A DNA stretch of 9,487 bases from positions 1-9,487 of the forward strand of contig DAOWBJ010000039.1 in NCBI GenBank assembly GCA_030634125.1, read 5' to 3'. The notes beneath the pieces were generated by a model that searched no databases, was not told the DNA's origin, and saw only the letters and a list, made by a program, of their open reading frames with translations. Shown piece after piece: positions 1-6,919 of this stretch. Source of the stretch: Victivallales bacterium (GTDB lineage Bacteria > Verrucomicrobiota > Lentisphaeria > Victivallales > Victivallaceae). The position numbers and the translations under genes are program-made. How positions within the stretch are numbered: position 1 is the stretch's first letter; every line of letters begins with the position of its first letter.

Positions 1-693
1 ATGCAGTGTTCCGAAAACCAGATGTCCCGTTTCGGCCGCGGTAATGGCGGCTTCCCTCGTCTCCAGATCCCGCCTTTCACCCACGAGAATTCCATCCCGG
101 TCCTGTCGCAGCGCGCGTCTCAAAGCTTCACCGAAACCTGTTGTATCAACACCGACTTCACGTTGAATAACCATGCTGCGTTTATTTTTGTGATAAAATT
201 CTATCGGGTCTTCAACAGTAATAATATGATGAGCCATTTCTTCATTGATAATATTAAGCATTGATGCCAGAGTTGTAGATTTTCCGCTGCCGGTCGGACC
301 GGTTACCAGAATCAAGCCCCTTGGACGGAACAGCAAATCCTTAATGTGCATAGGCAGTCCGATCTGTTCCATAGTGAGCAGATCATTGGGAATCTGACGC
401 AGAACTGTGCCGAAAAATCCTCTTTGCTTGAAAGCGCTTACACGGAAACGCGCCTGTTCGCCAAAGGCAAAACCAAAGTCTACCGATCCACATTCTTGAA
501 TCGTTCTCATATGAGCATCGGAAGCAATTGATTTAACCATCCTTTCGGTATCTTCAGCAGTCAGGTGATCTACCTCCAGAGGCGTTAATTCACCATGTAC
601 TCGAACCATTGGCGGAGCGTTTACTTCGACATGCAAATCACTGGCTCCTTCATCAACTACTAATTGTAATAATTCTGTCATGCTGATACTCAT
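1..693 (-). CDS. pilT: PilT, type IV pilus retraction ATPase (3' end outside window)
   Basis: Hexameric cytoplasmic ATPase that powers disassembly of type IV pili (twitching motility). The 231 visible codons give the PilT N-terminal domain, with GASDLHV near residues 16-22 and the PAS-like region to about 100. The ATPase core follows: Walker A GPTGSGKST (132-140, K138), Asp box TVEDPIE (159-165), Walker B ILVGE (202-206, E206) and the start of the His box TGHLVFGTLH (222-231). PilT is usually about 345-370 aa, so roughly the last third lies beyond the left edge. The ATG at 693 is preceded by GGGAGG (700-705) with 6-nt spacing, which favours it over the in-frame ATG at 681. The gene begins 12 bases after the stop of the PilB-like gene, so it is the third gene of that operon. 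It reads RQDRDG and GERRD where PilT proteins usually have RQDPD and GEMRD. The tetracysteine zinc motif of PilB/GspE falls outside the visible part. Confidence 0.95.
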   Translation of the reverse strand, partial: MSISMTELLQLVVDEGASDLHVEVNAPPMVRVHGELTPLEVDHLTAEDTERMVKSIASDAHMRTIQECGSVDFGFAFGEQARFRVSAFKQRGFFGTVLRQIPNDLLTMEQIGLPMHIKDLLFRPRGLILVTGPTGSGKSTTLASMLNIINEEMAHHIITVEDPIEFYHKNKRSMVIQREVGVDTTGFGEALRRALRQDRDGILVGERRDLETREAAITAAETGHLVFGTLH

Positions 694-705
694 TAAAAAC
701 CTCCC

Positions 706-2397
706 TTATGTATATCTGAGAACTTCATCTACAGTTGTTTCACCATTTAAAACACTCTGGATGCCATCTTCACGAATGGTTACCATCCCCTGTTCCCGTG
801 CCTTTTCACGGATAGTTATTGTCGGTGCGTTTTTCAAAATCAATTCCATCAATTCAGGAGACATCGTCAAGAGCTCGCATATTGATTTTCGACCGCGATA
901 CCCGGTTTCATTGCAGTTTGCGCATCCTTTGCCATAATAAAATTTCCGATCACCGACATCTTCGCGGGTGAGATTCATTTTTTCCAATTCTTCATCTTTT
1001 GGCTCATAAGGCACACGGCAACTTTTGCAAACTCTTCTTATAAGTCGTTGACTGACTACACCGGCAATAGAAGAACAGAGCAGAAATGCTTCAACGCCCA
1101 TATCCACCAGACGGGTTACTGTTCCCGCGGCATCATTTGTATGTAAAGTGCTGAATACAAAGTGACCGGTAAGCGCTGATTCAATAGCTGTCTGCGCGGT
1201 TTCAAGGTCACGAATTTCACCAATCATTATTCGGTCAGGGTCTTGACGCAGGAATGCCCGCAAAGCTCTTTGGAAAGTCATTCCGAAGGTATCATTAATA
1301 GGTAATTGAATAATTCCTTCAATATCATACTCAACCGGGTCTTCGGCAGTAAGTAGTTTTTCCGAGATTTCATTTACTTCCTGCAGCGCGGAATAAAGAG
1401 TTGTTGTTTTTCCTGAACCAGTCGGTCCGGTTACCAGCAGAATGCCATTCGGCATATGAATGATGTCGCGCAGTCTGGTCAATACGTCATTGCTTATACC
1501 AAGTGCGTCCAGGTCAAGATTAACCACTGAGCGGTCAAGAATACGCAGCACCACGGATTCGCCGTAAGATGTCGGCAGAGTGGATACACGCAAGTCAATA
1601 GGTTTTCCGCCGATTTTCAATTGTATACGTCCATCCTGCGGGAGTCGTCGTTCAGCGATATTCAAACCGCTCATGATTTTAACACGGCTTATGACCGGTA
1701 CCGCCAGAGTTTTGGGCGGCGGCGGCATTTCATACAGAGTACCATCAACACGGTAGCGGATTCTAAAAGATTTTTCAAAAGGTTCGAAATGTATATCACT
1801 GGCCTGGTCTTTAATTGCCTGATAAATGATTACTTCCACAAAACGGACAATCGGAGCGTCGTTTGCCGCATTCTCCAGGTCAGTCACATTATCATAATCA
1901 TGTTCTTCTCCATCCTCTCCCGAGGTCATTTCAGAAATAACGTCATGTACAGAAGCTACTGTAACCGGGTAATATTTTTCAATAGCAGTATCAATGCTGT
2001 CCTGTTCCGCGACCAGCACTTGGATTTCAAGTCCCAGAATAAACTGCAGCTCTTCGATAATCTGATAGTTCATCGCGTTTTTGGCTACTACCTTCAGGGT
2101 GTTTCCTTCCTGTGCTACAGGAATAACCCCGTAAGCGCGAACTGTTTCAGGATCAATCATTTCAATTACGCTGTGCGGTATGTCCACCTTCTTGAAATCA
2201 TATATCTCAGTGCCGAGATTGTTCGCAAAATATCGAAGTATTTCCTGTTCTGTAAGAAAGCCGTAATTGACAATAACTTTCCAGAACGACGTTCCGGTAC
2301 GTTCGTGTTCGTCTTCTGCATCCTGAACTTGTTCAGAAGTGCAAATTCCTTCAGTCAAGAGGATATCTTTTAGGGCTTGACCTTCAGTATCCAGCAT
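706..2397 (-). CDS. pilB: PilB/GspE-family assembly ATPase (second paralogue of the operon)
   Basis: Secretion ATPase of 563 aa that should drive pilus or pseudopilus assembly at the inner-membrane platform. An MshEN/T2SSE-type N-terminal domain covers about residues 8-145. An acidic linker (about 155-180) follows, then the N2 domain with ASDIHFEP (199-206) and LPQDGRI (252-258). The motor has Walker A GPTGSGKTTT (324-333), Asp box TAEDPVEY (350-357), Walker B IMIGE (390-394) and His box GHFVFSTLHTND (411-422). A zinc-type tetracysteine CKSC/CANC uses C457, C460, C492 and C495. All catalytic motifs are intact. Near 501-508 it reads RGRKSICE where the family and its neighbour have an RIGIYE-like sequence. 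ATG at 2397 has AAGGA-like Shine-Dalgarno sequence about 10 nt upstream. It lies 46 bases after the upstream paralogue and 12 bases before pilT. PilB is favoured over GspE only because pilT is adjacent; the two are hard to separate by sequence. Confidence 0.93.
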   Translation of the reverse strand: MLDTEGQALKDILLTEGICTSEQVQDAEDEHERTGTSFWKVIVNYGFLTEQEILRYFANNLGTEIYDFKKVDIPHSVIEMIDPETVRAYGVIPVAQEGNTLKVVAKNAMNYQIIEELQFILGLEIQVLVAEQDSIDTAIEKYYPVTVASVHDVISEMTSGEDGEEHDYDNVTDLENAANDAPIVRFVEVIIYQAIKDQASDIHFEPFEKSFRIRYRVDGTLYEMPPPPKTLAVPVISRVKIMSGLNIAERRLPQDGRIQLKIGGKPIDLRVSTLPTSYGESVVLRILDRSVVNLDLDALGISNDVLTRLRDIIHMPNGILLVTGPTGSGKTTTLYSALQEVNEISEKLLTAEDPVEYDIEGIIQLPINDTFGMTFQRALRAFLRQDPDRIMIGEIRDLETAQTAIESALTGHFVFSTLHTNDAAGTVTRLVDMGVEAFLLCSSIAGVVSQRLIRRVCKSCRVPYEPKDEELEKMNLTREDVGDRKFYYGKGCANCNETGYRGRKSICELLTMSPELMELILKNAPTITIREKAREQGMVTIREDGIQSVLNGETTVDEVLRYT

Positions 2398-2427
2398 ACT
2401 CGAGCTTTCCTTAAGTTATTGTTTTTT

Positions 2428-2442
2428 TTATCACTATGATAA
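2428..2442. repeat. short perfect inverted repeat between the two pilB-like genes
   Basis: TTATCA and TGATAA are exact inverted repeats around a 3-base loop in the 46-base gap. On the coding (minus) strand the repeat is followed by a run of A, not U, so it does not look like a terminator for this operon. It could be a small mRNA hairpin affecting processing or translation of the second ATPase, or chance in AT-rich sequence. Confidence 0.3.
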
Positions 2443-2443
2443 G

Positions 2444-4159
2444 TTATTCCGAATCCATCAAGGTAAGACGGATAACTTCTTCAATACTTGATATTCCTGA
2501 CTCTGCCTTGCGTAACGCGTCATCACGCAAAGAGCGCATGCCGTTGGCTCTTGCCCGGTCTCTAATTACGGCACTCGGTTCGTTTGCGAAAATCAGTTCT
2601 CCAATATCAGGCGTAAGGATGAAAACTTCATAAATACCTATGCGGCCTTTATATCCGGTGCCGTTGCAAATCGGACAGCCTTTACCTTTATAAAATTTAT
2701 GATTTGCCAAATACTCGTCATTAATTCCCAGCAGGCGGGATTGCGCGGGAGTAGGAGGAGTTTCTTCCACGCACTCACTGCAATTGCGCCGCAGGAGACG
2801 CTGCGCCATGATCGCCCGTACACCCGAGGCTACAAGGAAATTTTTAACGCCCATGTCAATCAAACGGGTAATAGCGCCGGGAGCGTCATTTGTATGCAGT
2901 GTGCTGAAAACCAGATGTCCTGTAAGTGCGGCATTGATAGCGATTTCCGCGGTTTCAAGGTCACGAATTTCACCAACCATTATTATATTTGGAGCCTGAC
3001 GCAGCATTGCGCGCAACGCCGTTGTAAATGTCATATTAATTTCACGCGCCACCTGAACCTGGTTAATACCGGAAAGCTGATACTCAATCGGGTCTTCGAC
3101 TGTAATAAGTTTTCTGCTTGGTAAATTAATAGTATTCAAAAATGCGTACAGTGAAGTTGTTTTCCCGGAACCCGTCGGTCCTGTTACCAGAAAAATTCCG
3201 TCCGGGAAAGCTATAATTTGATTGATCAGCTTCAAGTCATCCGCAAGAAATCCCAGTTTTGGAATATCCAACTGGATACTTGCTTTGTCCAGAATACGCA
3301 TGACGATACTTTCGCCATGTGTCGTGGGGATTGTAGAAACACGCAAGTCAATATCAACATCGCCCATTTTAAGCTGTATACGTCCGTCCTGAGGAACTCG
3401 TTTTTCAGTAATATCCAGCCTGGCCATAATTTTCAAGCGAGAAGTCAAGTTTGCCTGTAAGTATTTAGGCGGAGCTTCCTGTTCCATCAGCGCGCCGTCA
3501 ATCCGGTAACGAACCCGATAGCGCTTTTCCAATGGTTCAAGATGAATATCACTGGCACGCAATTTGTAAGCGTCAACAATCAGGAGTGAAACCAGTTTAA
3601 CGATAGGAGTATCGTCGTCAGTATAAGTATCACTGTCTCCGAGAGCACCTGAAAGCATTGAAGAAGCGGCTTCCTCTTCTTCGGTCATTTCGTCAATATA
3701 ATGTTCGACACTGTCCTTGACATTCGCGTAATTATCATTGATAACAGCCTGAATCTGTTCTGCGGGAGCGGCAACCGCGTCGATATCACAACCAAGCAAA
3801 TAGCGTAATGAGTCAATAGTTTCAACATCACTCGGATCACTGATTGCCACGGTAATTACATTGTCATGTTTCATAACCGGAACGACTTGATACTGGAGGA
3901 CTACATCCGGACTTAAGGCATTAATAACTTCATCCTGGAAAACGTAGCTTGATAAATCCACGACTTCCATTCCGTATTGACTGGCAAGCATTGAGAGCAA
4001 TTGCTCTTCCTCGACGAAACCGAGAACCTTAAGGGCGTCAATAATGTCTAAGCGCCCCTTGCTTTCGGCTACTTCTTCGAAGCCTTTGCTCACTTGTTCG
4101 TCGGTAACCATGCCGTACTCTTTAAGGAGCTCTAAAATGTAATCACTGTCTCTTGACAA
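2444..4159 (-). CDS. pilB: PilB/GspE-family assembly ATPase (first gene of the pilus motor operon)
   Basis: Cytoplasmic secretion ATPase of 571 aa. It has an MshEN-like N-terminal domain (about 6-145), an acidic linker (about 155-184), the N2 domain with ASDIHLEP (202-209) and VPQDGRI (255-261), and the motor domain. Motor motifs are Walker A GPTGSGKTTS (327-336), Asp box TVEDPIEY (353-360), Walker B IIMVGE (392-397), His box GHLVFSTLHTND (414-425) and zinc cysteines C460, C463, C495 and C498. RQAPN at 387-391 replaces the usual RQDPD/N, so one conserved Asp is Ala. The start is TTG at 4159: an in-frame TAA lies two codons upstream (4163-4165), and the next in-frame ATG is codon 17, which would cut into the N-terminal domain. 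A weak AGGGA (4169-4174) stands about 10 nt upstream. It resembles its neighbour over its whole length but is clearly diverged, so this is an old duplication. PilB versus GspE is not resolved. Confidence 0.93.
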   Translation of the reverse strand: MSRDSDYILELLKEYGMVTDEQVSKGFEEVAESKGRLDIIDALKVLGFVEEEQLLSMLASQYGMEVVDLSSYVFQDEVINALSPDVVLQYQVVPVMKHDNVITVAISDPSDVETIDSLRYLLGCDIDAVAAPAEQIQAVINDNYANVKDSVEHYIDEMTEEEEAASSMLSGALGDSDTYTDDDTPIVKLVSLLIVDAYKLRASDIHLEPLEKRYRVRYRIDGALMEQEAPPKYLQANLTSRLKIMARLDITEKRVPQDGRIQLKMGDVDIDLRVSTIPTTHGESIVMRILDKASIQLDIPKLGFLADDLKLINQIIAFPDGIFLVTGPTGSGKTTSLYAFLNTINLPSRKLITVEDPIEYQLSGINQVQVAREINMTFTTALRAMLRQAPNIIMVGEIRDLETAEIAINAALTGHLVFSTLHTNDAPGAITRLIDMGVKNFLVASGVRAIMAQRLLRRNCSECVEETPPTPAQSRLLGINDEYLANHKFYKGKGCPICNGTGYKGRIGIYEVFILTPDIGELIFANEPSAVIRDRARANGMRSLRDDALRKAESGISSIEEVIRLTLMDSE

Positions 4160-4228
4160 AATTTATGTTTCCCTGATGAGAAATTCAGTATTTTCATGTA
4201 TTCATTCAGCGTACTTCCGTAAACACTC

Positions 4229-4257
4229 ACAATACCAATTATTTCTATAGATTTCAA
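4229..4257 (-). promoter_or_regulatory. candidate sigma70-type promoter of the pilus motor operon
   Basis: On the minus strand TTGAAA (4252-4257) and TATTGT (4229-4234) are separated by 17 bases, the optimal spacing for a housekeeping promoter. Transcription would begin near 4221, giving a leader of about 60 nt before the TTG start at 4159. AT-rich sequence yields chance matches, so this is a prediction from pattern only. Confidence 0.4.
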
Positions 4258-4405
4258 GTTTTTTTTGGAAATATTTTTCAACTCGTTTGCAAGCAGGAGA
4301 AAATAAGGTGAGAGATTTTTTAAAACTTCCAGTCTTAACTGCATGGTACACAAGTGTTTTAGTGGTAATTTTTTATCATCTTTGTGCTGCCGGCTGAATA
4401 TTTCT

Positions 4406-4438
4406 TTGCAATTTTATTTTGGGCGTTTATATTATAAT
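4406..4438 (+). promoter_or_regulatory. candidate promoter of the CNNM/CorC operon
   Basis: A perfect TATAAT lies at 4433-4438. TTGCAA at 4406-4411 is the best -35 nearby, but it is 21 bases from TATAAT. It is 17 bases from an alternative -10, ATATTA (4429-4434). Transcription would start around 4441-4446, about 30-35 nt before the small ORF at 4477. Confidence 0.35.
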
Positions 4439-4476
4439 TATATTATTAACAAATTTGGAGTACAGTTTACACTTAA

Positions 4477-4590
4477 ATGAAAGATAATATTCCAGGAAAC
4501 GACAAAGATGACCCCGATTCGACGGGCCGGTACCGATTTAAAAATTCTTCCGCCCGCCCGCCTGCACTAAAACTCACAGGAGCTTTTTAG
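4477..4590 (+). CDS. possible 37-aa leader ORF, in frame with the CNNM gene and ended by TAG
   Basis: ATG at 4477 follows an in-frame TAA (4474-4476). It opens 37 sense codons (MKDNIPGNDK... to ...KLTGAF) ending in TAG at 4588-4590. The peptide is hydrophilic, Asp-rich at the start and basic/Pro-rich later, with no membrane segment. G+C rises inside it compared with the AT-rich upstream sequence. The frame is the same as the next gene: after TAG comes one Cys codon, then the ATG at 4594. The Shine-Dalgarno of that next gene (4578-4582) lies inside this ORF, so the two could be translationally coupled. Its own GGAG (4457-4460) is 16 nt away, rather far. It could be a coupling leader, an N-terminal extension lost to an amber codon, or chance. 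No family is recognised. Confidence 0.35.
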   Translation: MKDNIPGNDKDDPDSTGRYRFKNSSARPPALKLTGAF

Positions 4591-4593
4591 TGT

Positions 4594-5880
4594 ATGGATA
4601 TATTCAACAATATCTTTGTTCTATTAATTTTACTGTTGACTTTCCTTGGTCTGTCGGCCTGGTTTTCCGGTTCTGAAACTGCGCTGTTTTCGCTTAGCCG
4701 CGCTCGTTTGCTCAGTTACAAAGAGTCGTTGAACCGCCGTCACAAAGCCGTATATAAACTGATGAGCAACTACAGCTATACGCTGATTGTTTTGATTTTC
4801 TGCAATATGCTGGCCAATATCGCTGTTACCTTGACCGGCGACAGCCTTTTTCACCGGCATTTACAGCTCGATCCGGTATATGAACAGATTATTACTATTG
4901 TTTTTGCCGTAATGGTGTTACTGCTTTTTGGCGAAGTCGCGCCAAAAACTATCGCCTTAATGTATAGCCATCGTATCGCGGACAGCGTCGCTTTGCCGCT
5001 TCTGTTTTTGCGCAAACTTTTATTCCCTTTAATTTGGGCGATGAATAAAGTTTCTGTGTTGATTTTTAACTGGATTGGACAGCAAAAACCCAAAGCCCTG
5101 AATTCAGAGGAATATTCTTTGTATATTGAGATGTCTGCCGCGGCAGGAGCTTTCAGTCAGCCGGAACGGGAACTGCTCGAATCAGTATTTGAATTGCGCC
5201 GGATCATTGCCGAGGAAATTATGACTGCCCGGGTAAACCTCGCTCCAATACGGGCAAATACCTCTCCCGGCGCGATAGCGGAACGTATCAAAGAAAAGAA
5301 ACAGGAATTTTACCCGATTATCAGCAAAGATATTGATGATACCGAGCTTCTGCTTTCTGCAAAAGACTTTTTTATTATATCTTCTGAAGAACGGCGCGAA
5401 TGGCAAAAACACAGCACTTTTCCCGCAATTTTGATTCCCGCTAATATCAGCCTGACACAGGTTTTAAAAACACTCAACAAAGAGAAAGTTCCTGCCGCCT
5501 TAGTCGTTGATGAATATGGTCGTTCAATCGGGATGATCAGCATTAAAGATGTTTACATTCAACTTGTCGGCGAAGTTGAGACCATATACAACAAAGCCGA
5601 GTATACTCTTGAACAGGCAGACAATAATGCCTGGATAATTAAAGGAATGATTCCATTATTTGAGCTTGAGGAAGCTTTTAATATACACATCCCGGAAAAA
5701 TACGAATCAAATGGTTTGAATGGACTTTTTGGCGAAATCCTTGGACGTTTACCACTTGTCGGCGATTATATTGAAATAGACGGCATTAAGCTGTTCGCGC
5801 AAAAACTAACTCATTGCCGCGTAACAGAGATTAAAGTTGAAAGGCTCGCTAATCCGCTGAAGGAAGGAGAAGACAAATGA
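4594..5880 (+). CDS. CNNM/CorC-family (DUF21-CBS-CorC_HlyC) membrane protein
   Basis: Inner-membrane protein of 428 aa in the CNNM/CorC ('hemolysin C-like') family; characterised members move or regulate Mg2+ and other divalent cations. The DUF21 membrane domain spans about 1-165, with hydrophobic segments near 7-24, 62-82, 98-121 and 132-160. It carries the hallmarks SGSETALFSLSR (25-36), CNMLAN (70-75) and FGEVAPKT (112-119). A CBS pair follows at roughly 207-328, with VVDEYGRSIGMIS (304-316) in the second repeat. A CorC_HlyC domain lies at about 340-418. All standard parts are present and length is normal. ATG at 4594 has AGGAG at 4578-4582 (11 nt away), and an in-frame TAG two codons upstream rules out a longer start. 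Its stop overlaps the next gene's start as ATGA, so the two are co-translated. Transport direction and ion cannot be read from sequence; haemolysis is unlikely. Confidence 0.93.
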   Translation: MDIFNNIFVLLILLLTFLGLSAWFSGSETALFSLSRARLLSYKESLNRRHKAVYKLMSNYSYTLIVLIFCNMLANIAVTLTGDSLFHRHLQLDPVYEQIITIVFAVMVLLLFGEVAPKTIALMYSHRIADSVALPLLFLRKLLFPLIWAMNKVSVLIFNWIGQQKPKALNSEEYSLYIEMSAAAGAFSQPERELLESVFELRRIIAEEIMTARVNLAPIRANTSPGAIAERIKEKKQEFYPIISKDIDDTELLLSAKDFFIISSEERREWQKHSTFPAILIPANISLTQVLKTLNKEKVPAALVVDEYGRSIGMISIKDVYIQLVGEVETIYNKAEYTLEQADNNAWIIKGMIPLFELEEAFNIHIPEKYESNGLNGLFGEILGRLPLVGDYIEIDGIKLFAQKLTHCRVTEIKVERLANPLKEGEDK

Positions 5881-6848
5881 TTTTTTCTGTTGTCGCGCTC
5901 CTTGTAACGGTTTTGCTGATGGCATTTTTTTGCGGTAGTGAAATCGGTCTTATTTCCTGTCAAAAATCACGCATCGCAGCCTTAGTGAAAAATGGCAGTA
6001 AACGCGCTGCGATAGTTCAATATATTTTAGAGCGTCCCACTCTAATGTTAGCGACAACTTTAGTTGGAAATAATATTTGTACTGTTTGCGCGTCTGTTTT
6101 GGCTAAGCAAGTGGCTAGTGAAGCTGGAATGCCGGAAAACATCTGCGCATGGATGGTTATATTGACACTACCTGTTCTTCTATTCTTTCCTGAAATAATT
6201 CCTAAAAACTGGTTTCGGCAAGCTCCGGCAGAACGTTGTGTATTTTTTGCGCCTTTATTACTGTGCATGTTGATTATTCTTTATCCGATTTCGAAATTGA
6301 TAGCTTTATTTACAAGCGCGAGCGTTAAATTATTAGATAAAGGCAAACGTGGTTCTCAAACCAGTTGGCTGATGCGTGATGATTTCCGTTATTTGATCAG
6401 GGACAGTGAAAATGCCGGCGTTATTGATTCGGAAGCGGCTGACATTCTCGACCGTTCCCTGACATTTCATCAACTCCAGGTTAAAGATATATTAACTCCC
6501 TTTGAAAAAGTTATTCACATTTCCGCGACGACAACGATCAGGGAAGCAGCGATTTTGTGCCGCAAACACAAGGTTTCGCTCCTGCCGGTCAAATCAAAGC
6601 TGGGTGAATGGATTGGAATATTCAGCATTTACGACGCTATATTTTCGACAAACGAAAGTACATGGGATAAGTTAACCGTTACAGCCTGCATGCAGAACTT
6701 GTTTTTCCTGGATTCCAGGCAGCCTTTATCGGAAGTTATCAGTACCGCGCAAAAAAATAACTGCCGCATGCTGGCTGTGCGGGATGAAACAGGAAAAGCC
6801 ATAGGCATCGTTACCCCAAGTGATGTCTCCGACAGATTGTTTGTGTAA
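5877..6848 (+). CDS. CNNM/CorC-family protein lacking the CorC_HlyC domain
   Basis: Membrane protein of 323 aa and a diverged paralogue of the preceding gene. The DUF21 domain covers about 1-155, with hydrophobic segments near 3-18, 55-75, 88-106 and 121-147. Recognisable motifs are CGSEIGLIS (19-27), VGNNI (63-67) and FFPEIIPK (103-110), where Pro replaces the Gly of the FGEVAPK-type motif. Two CBS repeats follow at about 207-262 and 268-322, the second with IGIVTPSDVSDR (309-320). The protein ends directly after the CBS pair, about 100 residues shorter than its neighbour, with no C-terminal CorC_HlyC domain. There is no frameshift or remnant after the stop, so this looks like the natural end. 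The ATG overlaps the previous stop (ATGA), which implies translational coupling and roughly equal amounts. CNNM proteins form dimers, so a heterodimer with the first protein is reasonable but inferred. Confidence 0.9.
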   Translation: MIFSVVALLVTVLLMAFFCGSEIGLISCQKSRIAALVKNGSKRAAIVQYILERPTLMLATTLVGNNICTVCASVLAKQVASEAGMPENICAWMVILTLPVLLFFPEIIPKNWFRQAPAERCVFFAPLLLCMLIILYPISKLIALFTSASVKLLDKGKRGSQTSWLMRDDFRYLIRDSENAGVIDSEAADILDRSLTFHQLQVKDILTPFEKVIHISATTTIREAAILCRKHKVSLLPVKSKLGEWIGIFSIYDAIFSTNESTWDKLTVTACMQNLFFLDSRQPLSEVISTAQKNNCRMLAVRDETGKAIGIVTPSDVSDRLFV

Positions 6849-6865
6849 GATTGGTGCAAAACGAA

Positions 6866-6899
6866 ACAAGGGCAGAAAATTTTATTTTTCTGTCCTTGT
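6866..6899. terminator. hairpin between convergent genes, probable bidirectional terminator
   Basis: ACAAGG-G-CAGAAAA pairs with TTTTCTG-T-CCTTGT: 14 paired positions including one G-U, around a 6-base TTTTAT loop. It lies 18 bases after the stop of the second CNNM gene and 20 bases beyond the 3' end of the minus-strand hydrolase. On the minus strand the stem is followed by a T-rich stretch (TTTCGTTTTGC), giving a fair intrinsic terminator. On the plus strand the following sequence is only partly T-rich, so termination there may be weaker. Confidence 0.65.
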
Positions 6900-6919
6900 G
6901 ATTATTTGGTGGGATAATT

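Larger units (their letters stand above)
4160..4476. other. AT-rich divergent intergenic region
   Basis: This stretch separates the minus-strand pilus operon from the plus-strand CNNM operon and should hold both 5' regions. It has many A and T runs and one candidate promoter facing each way, annotated separately. A 73-codon minus-strand ORF (4132-4353) covers part of it, but it overlaps the pilB-like start and the candidate promoter and resembles no family I know. I see no tRNA, convincing riboswitch or repeat. Confidence 0.6.

Noticed and set aside
1621..2373. Plus-strand 250-codon ORF inside the second pilB-like gene
   Set aside because: It lies wholly antisense to a gene with complete ATPase motifs, and its translation looks like a shadow with scattered Cys/Phe/Arg/Asn and no domain.
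2428..2442. Inverted repeat between the pilB-like genes as a terminator
   Set aside because: On the transcribed strand it is followed by A residues rather than U, and the stem is only six AT-rich pairs.
2894..2920. Repeat shared with bases 1-27 as a mobile or direct-repeat element
   Set aside because: Both copies encode the conserved His box of homologous ATPases in the same frame, so shared ancestry is the simplest explanation.
4132..4353. Minus-strand 73-codon ORF upstream of the first pilB-like gene
   Set aside because: It overlaps the pilB-like start in another frame, spans the best candidate promoter, is AT-rich with low-complexity Lys/Asn/Leu content, and matches no family I recognise.
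4513..4526. CCCG/CGGG hairpin inside the small leader ORF as a riboswitch or attenuator
   Set aside because: A four-base-pair stem is too small to support an RNA element, and no alternative structure or U tract follows.
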